Assembly: GCF_003730295.1 (NCBI RefSeq)
Contig: NZ_QTSZ01000017.1
Coordinates: 310,001-374,000 of the forward strand
Source of the DNA: Ornithinibacillus gellani
GTDB taxonomy: Bacteria; Bacillota; Bacilli; Bacillales; Amphibacillaceae
Direction of reading: 5' to 3'
Length of the DNA stretch: 64,000 nt
Position 1 is the stretch's first letter. The number at the start of each line of letters is the position of its first letter. Below the pieces are notes generated by a model, which worked only from the letters and a program-made list of their open reading frames with translations, ran no database searches and was not told the origin of the DNA. This document shows, piece by piece, positions 25,517-34,183 of the stretch. The position numbers and the translations under genes are program-made.

Positions 25517-26743
25517 CTACGAACGATAGCTTGCATTGATACGGACATAATCATAGGTCAAGTCACAGCCCCATGCTTTTCCAGTTCCATCTCCCATATG
25601 CAAGTCAATGTCGATTTTGATATGCTCTTGTTCCAAATAGGCTGAGGCCTCCGATTCTGAAAAAGCTACAGGCTGGCTTTGATGCAGTAAAGTAATATGA
25701 CCAATTGCAGCATCAATTTTATGCACATCAATTGTTGCACCACTATAGCCAATGGCCGCAATAATCCTACCCCAATTAGCATCTGAACCAAATACAGCTG
25801 TTTTGACAAGTGAGGACCCAACAACTGATTTAGCCACCTTGCGTGCGTCCTCTGAATCTGTTGCCCCGTGTACTTCCACTTCAATTAATTTAGTCGCGCC
25901 TTCACCATCTTTAGCAATCATTTTTGCCATATCCTCGCAAGTAGATTCAAGCATCGCTACAAATGCGTCCCAATCAGGATGTGCTTTCGTTAATGGATTA
26001 TTTTCTGCCATTCCATTTGCCATCACAAGCACCATATCGTTGGTTGAAGTATCGCCGTCTACCGTAATACAGTTAAACGTCTTTTCGGTTATTTCCTGTA
26101 AAGTTTCTTGTAGTACTTGCTGATCTATTGCAATATCTGTCGTAATAAAGCCAAGCATGGTGGCCATATTGGGTTCAATCATGCCAGAACCCTTTGCAGA
26201 TCCAGCCATTGTTATCTTTTTACCGTCAATGATCGTTTCATAGCATGTCGATTTTGACTGTAAATCAGTTGTTAGTATAGATTCATTAAACGATGCAGCG
26301 TCTGTTGCTCTCGTGCCAGGCTGTAGTTTAGCAATACCAGATCCAATTTTATCCATGTCCATATGCAAGCCAATGATTCCAGTAGAAGCAACGGCAACAT
26401 AATGGTTTTTCAGCTTCCATTTGTCAGCTACCATCTTCTGCATGTCCAACGCATCATGCATTCCCTGATCACCAGTACATGCATTTGCATTTCCACTATT
26501 TACAATCACTGCCTGCAGTTTTCCTTCCTTGGCAATACTTGTTTTTGTCACTAATAATGGAGCCGCCTGTATGGCATTTGTTGTATAAACGGCTGCCGCG
26601 TTTGCCGGTTGTACGCTATAAATCATTCCTAAATCATTTCTTTTTCGCTTTACTCCCGTGTGCAGACCTGACACTTGAAAGCCTTGCGGTGTTACAATCG
26701 AACCCTTCTCATTTTTTATACATTTCTGCTTTGTTGTCAGCAT
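25517..26743 (-). CDS. argJ: Bifunctional ornithine acetyltransferase / N-acetylglutamate synthase
   Basis: The 408 residues contain the autocleavage site NMATMLGFITTD, with the nucleophile Thr195 that becomes the N-terminus of the beta chain. The enzyme transfers acetyl from N-acetylornithine to glutamate, closing the acetyl cycle, and in the bifunctional form also uses acetyl-CoA. It sits between argC and argB with short gaps; GGAGAG lies upstream of the ATG. No argA is visible, consistent with the cyclic pathway. Confidence 0.95.
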   Translation of the reverse strand: MLTTKQKCIKNEKGSIVTPQGFQVSGLHTGVKRKRNDLGMIYSVQPANAAAVYTTNAIQAAPLLVTKTSIAKEGKLQAVIVNSGNANACTGDQGMHDALDMQKMVADKWKLKNHYVAVASTGIIGLHMDMDKIGSGIAKLQPGTRATDAASFNESILTTDLQSKSTCYETIIDGKKITMAGSAKGSGMIEPNMATMLGFITTDIAIDQQVLQETLQEITEKTFNCITVDGDTSTNDMVLVMANGMAENNPLTKAHPDWDAFVAMLESTCEDMAKMIAKDGEGATKLIEVEVHGATDSEDARKVAKSVVGSSLVKTAVFGSDANWGRIIAAIGYSGATIDVHKIDAAIGHITLLHQSQPVAFSESEASAYLEQEHIKIDIDLHMGDGTGKAWGCDLTYDYVRINASYRS

Positions 26744-26773
26744 GCCATATCAGCTCTCCTTTCTGTTTTTCCA

Positions 26774-27811
26774 TTATGGATAAACAGGTATGAATTCCAA
26801 ACCTGTCGTTTCATCCAAGCCAAACATACGATTCATATTTTGTACTGCTTGCCCTGCCGCTCCTTTCATAAGATTATCAATGACAGATACGACCATGATA
26901 CGGTTGGTACGTTCATCATACGCATGCCCAATATCACAGAAGTTGGATCCGTACACTTCCTTCGTACTTGGAAAGCTACCTTTATCCCTAATTCGTACGA
27001 AATGGTTGTGCTCATAATTTTCCTTATATAATGTTATGATATCGTCTATTGAGATGTCTTCCTTTGCCTCCATATACATGGTTGCCATTATTCCTCTTGT
27101 CATTGGCGCAAGATGTGTCGTAAAGGTTACCGCTCCTGCCGCTGGATTCCATTGTGATAATTGTTGTTCTATTTCCGGTGTATGTTGGTGTGCATTGACT
27201 TTATATATTTTAAAATTGTCATTCGTTTCCGCATAATGACTTGCTTGTGAAAGCCCTTTTCCAGCCCCACTTACACCAGTTTTCGCATCAATAATGATGG
27301 AGTTTTCATAAACCCATTTTTCTTTTATAACGGGTGCCAATCCGAGCAATACAGCTGTCGGGAAACATCCCGGATTGGATAATAATTGAACATTCGTTAA
27401 GTTTTGAGGAATCCATTCTGAAAGTCCGTACAATGCTTGTTGCAAATATGCGGGGTCTGGTGATTCCTTACCATACCAAGTTTCATAACTCGTTGGATCC
27501 TGTAAGCGAAAATCACCGGATAAATCAATAACTTTCACCTGATGTTCCAATAAACCCGGGATTAATTTAGCAGATACCCCTGAGGGTGTTGCGGTAAAAA
27601 TACAATCAACATCCTCTGCTAGTTTGGCGATATTGGCAGGCTCCAAATCAAGTGTGGTGATTCCCTGCAGCTGCGGATAATAATTGGTGATTGATTCCGA
27701 ATGACTGCTAGATGAATGAATCGAATGAATGCTAGCATGCGGATGTTGCTGTAAAATCCGCATCAATTCAACACCACCATATCCAGTTGCCCCGATAATT
27801 GCTATTTTCAT
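26774..27811 (-). CDS. argC: N-acetyl-gamma-glutamyl-phosphate reductase
   Basis: A 345-residue NADPH-dependent reductase, first gene of argCJBD. It has the Rossmann motif IGATGYGGVELMRIL at the start and the catalytic Cys149 in SNPGCFPTA. It makes N-acetylglutamate semialdehyde. Start ATG at 27811 with GGAGTGAG upstream. argF and carAB, which often follow this cluster, are absent because a Pit gene follows instead. Confidence 0.95.
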   Translation of the reverse strand: MKIAIIGATGYGGVELMRILQQHPHASIHSIHSSSSHSESITNYYPQLQGITTLDLEPANIAKLAEDVDCIFTATPSGVSAKLIPGLLEHQVKVIDLSGDFRLQDPTSYETWYGKESPDPAYLQQALYGLSEWIPQNLTNVQLLSNPGCFPTAVLLGLAPVIKEKWVYENSIIIDAKTGVSGAGKGLSQASHYAETNDNFKIYKVNAHQHTPEIEQQLSQWNPAAGAVTFTTHLAPMTRGIMATMYMEAKEDISIDDIITLYKENYEHNHFVRIRDKGSFPSTKEVYGSNFCDIGHAYDERTNRIMVVSVIDNLMKGAAGQAVQNMNRMFGLDETTGLEFIPVYP

Positions 27812-28119
27812 AGAATACTCACTCCAAAATGATAATGATTTATTTATTATAAACTGTATAAAAATAAAATCAACAGTATATTTATAAATTTTTATAATAT
27901 TTCATACATGTAAACGCCACCAAATAAGCCTTTCGTCCAAAATCAATATGTATTATATATGTATTTTACATAATCCTAAATTGGTAAAATCAGCCCATTA
28001 AATTATATTTTTTCCAAATATATGCCTATTTGACCATATTTTATAGTTAAAAAGGTTTAGTTTTTGTTAAATTTGGTTAATAAGTTAAAGAGATTACACG
28101 AAGGAGTGGTGAAGGGTAG
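27812..28119. promoter_or_regulatory. arg operon promoter region and divergent spo0E-like leader
   Basis: A minus-strand promoter is visible: TTGATT (27873-27868), 16 nt, TATAAT (27851-27846). The stretch upstream of it is extremely AT-rich and may hold ArgR boxes, but none matches the consensus clearly. The remaining bases toward 28119 must hold the promoter for the small gene that follows. Confidence 0.5.
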
Positions 28120-28272
28120 TTGGATTTGCAGGCACAGCTAGAGCATAAAATCGAACAGCTTAGAGAAAAAATGTATGAAGCTTATCAAAATCATGAAAGT
28201 TCCGATGTTGTTTTAGAGATATCCAAGGAATTGGATGTTTTATTAAATAAATTGGACGCTATCAATAAATAA
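28120..28272 (+). CDS. Spo0E-like aspartyl-phosphate phosphatase
   Basis: A 50-residue helical hairpin with TTG start and GAAGGAGTGGTGAAGG upstream. It ends in the motif SKELDVLLNKLD, close to the SxELDxLI(V)xY/F signature of the Spo0E/YisI/YnzD family. These small proteins dephosphorylate Spo0A-P and thereby delay sporulation. The gene stands alone and divergent from argC, ending at a strong terminator. Which kinase pathway it opposes cannot be told. Confidence 0.82.
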   Translation: MDLQAQLEHKIEQLREKMYEAYQNHESSDVVLEISKELDVLLNKLDAINK

Positions 28273-28330
28273 TATGGATTATCTAAATAAGCTGAATGAT
28301 TGATGTATTAAATTGTTTTTAGGCAATGAA

Positions 28331-28362
28331 AAAACACCTCTGCAATTGCGGAGGTGTTTTTT
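28331..28362. terminator. Bidirectional terminator after the spo0E-like gene and the UPF0182 gene
   Basis: AAAACACCTCTGC pairs with GCGGAGGTGTTTT around a short AATT loop. Confidence 0.85.
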
Positions 28363-28368
28363 CGTAAA

Positions 28369-31140
28369 TTATTCTACTGTATTTAATCTTGCTTCAATCT
28401 TGGTCATTATTTCCCCAGCTTTTTGCCAATCACCTGCACCCATTGCATCACGATAAGCATCAAATAGATCTGCCAGTTCTCGTAAAGTTTCTTCAGCGCC
28501 TATGATTGGATCGCTCTCATTGTCATTACCCTGTTCCTTATCATCTGGATCTGACTTATCAGGCTTTTCCCCTTCATGTGCTGGATCAATTAAGGTTAAT
28601 ATTTTATCCAGTGCTTCATCAAAGGTTGCTTCCATTACAATATGATCTTCATAAGCCATAATCACCTGTTTCACCTCAGGTAAAGAGGTTTCATTAGATG
28701 ATTCAATGTATACAGGTTCCACATACAATACTGTATCTTCGATTGGAATGGCTAATAAATTACCCCGAATTACCTCAGATCCACCTTGGGACCATAAATT
28801 CAACTGCTGAGAAATAACACTATCTTGGTTGATTCGGTTTTCAATTTGTTGTGGACCATAGATATTTTTTTGTTTTGGAAAACGATACACGAACATCTCG
28901 CCATAATGTTCGCCGTCATTTCTAACTCCCATCCAGGAAATCATGTTTTGCCTTTTTCTTGGTGTGTACGGCATCATAAGGATGAATTCTTCTTCATCGT
29001 ATTCTGGTAGCTTCATTGTGATGAAATATGGATTCATTTCAATATCCTTATTGAAATACTTCTCTGTTGGGAATTGCCAGAAATCCTCACGATTATAGAA
29101 AATTTCTAAATTAGACATATGATACGTTCCATACATGCCTGCTTGAATCTTAAATAACTGTTCCGGATAGCGGAAATGACTTTGAACATCTTCTGGAATA
29201 TCTTCGGTTAATAACTCAGGAAACATATTTTGATATGTCTGTAACAATGGATCCTCTTTATCTACAATATAAAAATGAACCTCTCCAGTATAAGCATCTA
29301 CAACGGCCTTCACTGAGTTACGAATATAATTCTCTTTATTTTTATGTGGTTCCGAATACGGATAGTTCTCCGCCTTTACGAAGGCATCAATGACCCATGC
29401 CAGGCTTCCATCTTCACGTACAAAAATGTATGGATCACTGTCATAGTCAAAGAATGGCGCAATTCTTTTTACCCGATCCATAATATTACGTGTAGCTAAA
29501 AGTTGACTGTCTTTCGTAATTTGATCAGATACCAAAATCCGGAATGATTTCTCATCTAATGCGAATAACAAACGGTTTAGACCTTTTAATGGAATACCCG
29601 CTCCGTCTGCCTCAAAACGATTGGACATATTTTTATCACCGGATGGGTAATCAAATTCATCTACCTTCGAATTAACAATCACGTTTGGATATGGCTCTTC
29701 CCCAAAATAAATTTGTGGACGCTTCACATCAAGTACCCCTTCAGCCGGGATATTCTTCATCATATATTCTGGTTGTCCCTGACTGGTAACTTTATTTACA
29801 TGACTCATTGCAACACCATACCCATGCGTATATCTGAGTGTGCGATTGACCCATGTCTTTGCCTGTGCTGGCAAATCATCTGTGCTTAATTCTCTAGCAC
29901 CAATAAATACCTGTTCATATTTCCCATCAATCTTATAACGATCAATATCCATATCATTAAATTGATAATAAGTTCTGAACGTTTGCAACTGATTATAAAT
30001 ATCCAGTAGTGGACGTGCATCATTTAACCGCACGTTTCCAAGTGTCAAGCTATTTCTTTCTACCATTGCTTCATCCAGTGAATAATTACCTGGATGTTCT
30101 TTTTCCTGGATGGTATCCAACTGATATGCCGTTCTTGTAAACAAGAGATTATGCTCCAGATACGGACTTTCTTTGGAAAATTCATTCGGCGATACAATAA
30201 AGCTTTGCACAATTACAGAGGCTCCCTGCCCGAGAATGATCAATCCAAAATAAATAATGACAGGAACAACCATCATCTGCAGTTTTCCGCGAACCAATGC
30301 AATAATCATCCACAAAGAGCCAATAATTGCCGCAGCTGCGAGGATATATGCTTTCGGTATATTAATCATCTTATCTGTATAACTCAATCCATGTACGACA
30401 CTGCTTTGAAAAATATTCACATGGTTTGTCAATAAGGTTTCATAAGGAGCCAGTGCATGAATACCTGCTAATAATATACCAATGATTCCAAGTGTAATAC
30501 CTAAGTGCAGCTGAGCCGTTCTATTTTTTCGATACATATTAAAAACAGAATAGGCGCCAATTTCCAGCAATAAATAAAAAATTGCCATTCCTAATAGGAC
30601 ATAAACAATAAACTGCACGAACGGTAAAATAAACATGTAAAAGGAAATATCCATATTAAAATACGGATCTGCTTTATGAAATGATGCATGATTGAGAAGC
30701 TTTAATGTTGGCTCCCAACCAACGCCCTGTACAATACTGCTGCCAATTAAACCAATAATAATTGCCGTTCCAGCCATAATTAAGTTACTAGGCTTGCGAT
30801 TATAAATGACAGGCGGCAGCTCCCTCGGGCCAAAATAACTGATGTAAGAACGTCTAATCCAATACAACGTAAAAAATGCTGTAACTGCAAAAAGCAGGAA
30901 TCCAGCCGCTCCCAACAATATCTTCGTTGAGAAAATCGTTGTAAATATCGTTCCGAATCCAAGTGTGTCCATCCAAATGTATTCTGTTACCCATTTAAAA
31001 GAAAGCAGTCCAACAATTAATAATAAAAGTAAGAAACCACCGATAATAGCAAGTCTTCTTCCAAGTCGCTTTAGCTTTTGAAATTGTTTTGGACTGATAA
31101 TATTGCTTGTGTCTTTATGTATATTTTTTCTAAAATCCAT
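28369..31140 (-). CDS. UPF0182 family large membrane protein
   Basis: A 923-residue protein. About seven transmembrane helices fill the first 310 residues (for example LAIIGGFLLLLLIVGLLSF, FLLFAVTAFFTLYWI). A long extracytoplasmic part of about 500 residues follows, with family landmarks such as YGVAMSHVN and FMMPYTPRKRQNM-like segments, and then an acidic C-terminal tail (KPDKSDPDDKEQGND). Function is unknown across Bacillota and Actinobacteria. The ATG at 31140 has AAGGGGGAG upstream; a reading to 31185 has no site. It appears monocistronic. Confidence 0.88.
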   Translation of the reverse strand: MDFRKNIHKDTSNIISPKQFQKLKRLGRRLAIIGGFLLLLLIVGLLSFKWVTEYIWMDTLGFGTIFTTIFSTKILLGAAGFLLFAVTAFFTLYWIRRSYISYFGPRELPPVIYNRKPSNLIMAGTAIIIGLIGSSIVQGVGWEPTLKLLNHASFHKADPYFNMDISFYMFILPFVQFIVYVLLGMAIFYLLLEIGAYSVFNMYRKNRTAQLHLGITLGIIGILLAGIHALAPYETLLTNHVNIFQSSVVHGLSYTDKMINIPKAYILAAAAIIGSLWMIIALVRGKLQMMVVPVIIYFGLIILGQGASVIVQSFIVSPNEFSKESPYLEHNLLFTRTAYQLDTIQEKEHPGNYSLDEAMVERNSLTLGNVRLNDARPLLDIYNQLQTFRTYYQFNDMDIDRYKIDGKYEQVFIGARELSTDDLPAQAKTWVNRTLRYTHGYGVAMSHVNKVTSQGQPEYMMKNIPAEGVLDVKRPQIYFGEEPYPNVIVNSKVDEFDYPSGDKNMSNRFEADGAGIPLKGLNRLLFALDEKSFRILVSDQITKDSQLLATRNIMDRVKRIAPFFDYDSDPYIFVREDGSLAWVIDAFVKAENYPYSEPHKNKENYIRNSVKAVVDAYTGEVHFYIVDKEDPLLQTYQNMFPELLTEDIPEDVQSHFRYPEQLFKIQAGMYGTYHMSNLEIFYNREDFWQFPTEKYFNKDIEMNPYFITMKLPEYDEEEFILMMPYTPRKRQNMISWMGVRNDGEHYGEMFVYRFPKQKNIYGPQQIENRINQDSVISQQLNLWSQGGSEVIRGNLLAIPIEDTVLYVEPVYIESSNETSLPEVKQVIMAYEDHIVMEATFDEALDKILTLIDPAHEGEKPDKSDPDDKEQGNDNESDPIIGAEETLRELADLFDAYRDAMGAGDWQKAGEIMTKIEARLNTVE

Positions 31141-31319
31141 TACAGCTCCCCCTTCGTGTCTTCCCCATCCATCATAACAAATCATGAATGGAAATGCCTG
31201 CTTATCGTTGTACGTATCATGACCATGAAAGGTTTCAATTACCCTTCATTTTCTTAAATCATTTAACAAATTATGCGTTCCCCTGTATACTAAACCATAC
31301 CATGCTTAAAGGAGAGATT

Positions 31320-31592
31320 ATGATGGCAAAATCTAAAGCGTTAAAAATACGTGAAAAACGGATCCGTGAAGGAAGATTAAATCCAGAAATCATGCGTAGC
31401 CCATATGCACAGTTTGATTTACGAACAAGAAAAACGAAAACAAAAAAAGATATATTATATCGTACAAAATATAAGAATCGTTATCCAGGTAAACAGGAAA
31501 ACGATTCTTTTTATGTTCTTTTTTATTTATTTTTTGCTAGTGCTTGGACAATTTGTTCCGCAATCAAATGTCGCTCCAAGTCTCGTGTATAA
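31320..31592 (+). CDS. Small basic protein of unknown function, possibly read through its own terminator
   Basis: A 90-residue ORF with AAAGGAGAG before tandem ATGs. Residues 1-64 are very basic (MAKSKALKIREKRIREGRL..., RTRKTKTKKDILYRTKYKNRYPG), suggesting nucleic-acid or ribosome contact; I recognise no named family. A 10-bp terminator-like hairpin (31473-31512) lies inside the reading frame. The residues after it (VLFYLFFASAWTIC...) look unlike the rest and overlap the convergent oxidoreductase gene. The native end may have been near DSFYV, with the stop lost. Confidence 0.55.
   Translation: MMAKSKALKIREKRIREGRLNPEIMRSPYAQFDLRTRKTKTKKDILYRTKYKNRYPGKQENDSFYVLFYLFFASAWTICSAIKCRSKSRV
31473..31512 (+). 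terminator. Terminator-like hairpin inside the small basic protein gene
   Basis: AAGAATCGTT (31473-31482) pairs perfectly with AACGATTCTT (31500-31509), followed by TTTTT. Confidence 0.6.
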
Positions 31593-32431
31593 TCTGCAGC
31601 GACAATATTTTGACTCCGTACTTTATCCAAGAATGCCGATATAATGTGATGAAATCCTCTTTTCTTTAAGGTTGGTTCCCAATCATCGCCACCATGGACA
31701 AACCTATTTTTATCTCGCAGGATAACCATCTCATTTACATGATGTACTTCACGTGTTTCTGCTGCGCTAAATACCTTTGCTTTTTCCTCTGTTGTACCCG
31801 CATCACGATTCATGATTCCAATTGCTGTCCCCTCTTTCGTTTCCAATTGGAGTGTGACTTGATAAAGCTTTCCATCTTGCTGGACACCCCGAATTCGGTA
31901 GTTTTCCACCTGATATGGAAACAAATGAAGCATCGTATCAATGACATGAATAAAATCGTCAAAAATAAATGTACGTGCATCATCTGGATGATTGGCACGA
32001 TTTTTTTCTACAAGTACCATATTGGGTTCTTTTACTTCTTTTAAAAATTGGTACGGTGGTGCATAGCTGCGATTGAATCCCACCATCAGCAAAAGTCCTT
32101 TTTCTTCCGCTTTTTTTATCAGTCTGGTTGATGATTCCCCATCATAAGTAATTGGTTTATCTATATAAACATGAATATGATGATCCAACAGTTGATCAAT
32201 GATTTCCTCATGCGAGTCTGTTGCCGTATGAACAAAGACAGCCTCCACACCACTTTGCAGAAAGTCTTCCAGATGCTGATAAGTGTGGCTAATTCTATAT
32301 TTAGCAGCAACTTTCTTCAAAACTGTTTCTTTTCTTGTGCAAATATGTAATTCTACGTCCTCCATTTGCGTGAGTACAGGTAAATAAGCCTTTGCAGCAA
32401 TGTCTCCGATACCAATCATTCCTATTTTCAT
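31523..32431 (-). CDS. Gfo/Idh/MocA family oxidoreductase
   Basis: A 302-residue NAD(P)-dependent dehydrogenase: N-terminal Rossmann fold (IGMIGIGDIAAKAYLPVL), the conserved DKPIT motif (the family EKP, with Asp) near 94, and a C-terminal alpha/beta domain with FIHVIDTMLHLFP. Substrates in this family are sugars, inositols or similar; none can be assigned. The ATG at 32431 has GGGAG 8 nt upstream. Its end overlaps the extended tail of the convergent small gene by 70 nt. Confidence 0.85.
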   Translation of the reverse strand: MKIGMIGIGDIAAKAYLPVLTQMEDVELHICTRKETVLKKVAAKYRISHTYQHLEDFLQSGVEAVFVHTATDSHEEIIDQLLDHHIHVYIDKPITYDGESSTRLIKKAEEKGLLLMVGFNRSYAPPYQFLKEVKEPNMVLVEKNRANHPDDARTFIFDDFIHVIDTMLHLFPYQVENYRIRGVQQDGKLYQVTLQLETKEGTAIGIMNRDAGTTEEKAKVFSAAETREVHHVNEMVILRDKNRFVHGGDDWEPTLKKRGFHHIISAFLDKVRSQNIVAADYTRDLERHLIAEQIVQALAKNK

Positions 32432-32496
32432 CTCATCATCTCCCACTTATTCTGTACTTTGATTATACGCTATTTTTTCTATGGGTGTTTTTTCCA

Positions 32497-32539
32497 TTGA
32501 TATTTTTTAAATCTATACATATAATAGGAACAAATGTTC
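32497..32539 (+). promoter_or_regulatory. SOS promoter with LexA box
   Basis: TTGATA (32497-32502), 17 nt, TATAAT (32520-32525), then GAACAAATGTTC (32528-32539). The last is a perfect GAAC-N4-GTTC LexA operator positioned at the transcription start. Confidence 0.85.
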
Positions 32540-32563
32540 TATCATTATTGGGAGGTTGCACAG

Positions 32564-33814
32564 ATGGATTACACAGCATACCCACGACATGATGTCCTAT
32601 GCATTGATATGCGTTCTTTTTATGCTAGTGTGGAAGCAGTCAAGCTTGGCTATAATCCGATGACCGTTCTACTTGCAGTTGTCGGTGATCCAAACCGCTC
32701 CGGCAGTATCGTATTAGCAGCTTCTCCTGCCCTCAAAAGCAAGTATGGGATTAGTAATGTCAGTCGATATTTCGAGCTGCCAGATGATCCGGAACTCGTT
32801 ATTGTTCCCGCCCATATGGCCGACTATCTTCATATGTCCATCGAAATAACGAGACTCTTGAATCAATATGCCCCAAAGGAGGCTATTCATCCTTATTCTA
32901 TTGATGAGGTTTGGGTAACTGTCAATGGATTGGAGCATTTATTTGGCACGCCTTACCATATCGCCACCCTTATCAAACAGGACATCTTGGAAAGCTTCGG
33001 ATTAACCTGTTCCATTGGAATTGGAGATAATAAATTTCTTGCCAAGGTCGTCATGGATTTGCATGCCAAAAAGTCTGGGATTGCGGAATGCCGATACGAG
33101 GATGTCCAAGAAAAATTATGGCCTTTTCCAATTGAAAAAATTTGGGGTATTGGTAGCAGAATGAAACGTAACTTAAATGGAATGGGCATCATAACACTTG
33201 GTCAGTTAGCCCGATTTGATCAAAAACAATTGAAAAAAAGATTTGGGATTATGGGAGAGCAGATGTATTGGCATGCATGGGGTATCGACCTTAGCCCTGT
33301 ATTTGGAAACTTTACCAAAACGGAACAAAAAGGATTTGGCCATGGTATTTCCTTGTTACGTGACTACACGGCAAAAGAGGTCGCTGTTTGTATCTTAGAG
33401 CTCTGTGAGGAAGCCTGTCGTCGTGCGCGTACGGCGAATCAAGCCGGGAAAACCATCCATCTCGGTATTGGCTATGCCAAGGAAACAGGTGGTGGATTTA
33501 GCCGCTCTAAATCCATTGATTTGCCAACAAATATAACCATGGATATGTATCATGTTTGCATGCAATTATTCGATAACTTCTATGATGGTGAAAGCAAGAT
33601 TAGACGTGTTTATGTGACCCTTGATCACCTATTTGAAAATGGTATGACCCAATTAGACTTATTTGATAATCGTCCCAAGCAGAAAGATATTGGCTTTGTC
33701 ATGGACCGGATTCGTGATAAATATGGGGCGACCTCCATTCTACGTGCTGCCAGCTATACCGATGCTGGTATTACCTTGGAAAGAAGCAAGAAAATCGGTG
33801 GACATTACGCTTAA
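32564..33814 (+). CDS. uvrX: Y-family DNA polymerase, UvrX/YqjW type
   Basis: 416 residues. The first catalytic Asp15 is in CIDMRSFYASVEA and the acidic pair in YSIDEVW (Asp114, Glu115), with the helix-hairpin-helix little finger region IWGIGSRMKRNLNGMGI later. UvrX-type enzymes are UmuC-like translesion polymerases of Bacillota, often plasmid- or phage-borne. The ATG at 32564 has GGGAGG 8 nt upstream. The perfect LexA box in its promoter supports SOS induction. No small accessory gene (YqzH/UmuD-like) adjoins it. Confidence 0.9.
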   Translation: MDYTAYPRHDVLCIDMRSFYASVEAVKLGYNPMTVLLAVVGDPNRSGSIVLAASPALKSKYGISNVSRYFELPDDPELVIVPAHMADYLHMSIEITRLLNQYAPKEAIHPYSIDEVWVTVNGLEHLFGTPYHIATLIKQDILESFGLTCSIGIGDNKFLAKVVMDLHAKKSGIAECRYEDVQEKLWPFPIEKIWGIGSRMKRNLNGMGIITLGQLARFDQKQLKKRFGIMGEQMYWHAWGIDLSPVFGNFTKTEQKGFGHGISLLRDYTAKEVAVCILELCEEACRRARTANQAGKTIHLGIGYAKETGGGFSRSKSIDLPTNITMDMYHVCMQLFDNFYDGESKIRRVYVTLDHLFENGMTQLDLFDNRPKQKDIGFVMDRIRDKYGATSILRAASYTDAGITLERSKKIGGHYA

Positions 33815-33969
33815 TATATATCATTCGTATGTGATCTACCATGTGAAATAATAGTAGCTAGACATACACAAAATCCCGCTCATCCCCAAAAATATTTAAT
33901 TGGTGGGTGACTTAAGCTAAATCTAAATCTCGCATTGCAGCAAATCCTTTCATATTGTATAAAAAACAC

Positions 33970-33998
33970 TTGGAAAATAAGAATGAGTATGGTAAAGT
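33970..33998 (+). promoter_or_regulatory. Candidate promoter of the riboswitch transcript
   Basis: TTGGAA (33970-33975), 17-nt spacer, TAAAGT (33993-33998). A start near 34005 would leave about 30 nt before the aptamer. The rest of 33815-33969 shows nothing I can name. Confidence 0.45.
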
Positions 33999-34033
33999 AA
34001 AGAGCGGTAAATGAATCAGATAAATTCGTAAAA

Positions 34034-34121
34034 TGTATAACCTCAATAATATGGTTTGAGGGTCTCTACCAGGAACCGTTAAATCCTGACTACACAAGTA
34101 ATCCGTAGTTGGGGTTTTTTT
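34034..34121 (+). promoter_or_regulatory. Purine riboswitch, guanine-type specificity base, on a pbuE-like expression platform
   Basis: P1 is TGTA (34034-34037)/TACA (34091-34094); P2 is CCTCAA/TTTGAGG with ATATGG in its loop. The conserved CTCTACC joins to P3 CAGGA/TCCTG with loop ACCGTTAAA, and J3/1 is GAC. The base deciding specificity (position 74 in xpt numbering) is C34090, the guanine type. The terminator reuses the 3' strand of the aptamer: 34082-34093 pairs over 12 bp with 34105-34116, then a T-run. Ligand binding should therefore prevent termination (ON switch), as in B. subtilis pbuE. Confidence 0.9.
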
Positions 34122-34183
34122 ATGTCTAAAATAATAAATAATCTTGATTGTGCAGATAGATAGAAAACAGGAGGAAAGGTCTT

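Noticed and set aside
27880-27915. ArgR box upstream of argC
   Set aside because: The region is so AT-rich that partial matches to the 18-bp ARG box are expected by chance; none keeps the central TGNAT/ATNCA pairs.
33912-34097. 61-residue minus-strand ORF over the pbuE leader
   Set aside because: It overlaps the conserved riboswitch and has no ribosome binding site or family features.
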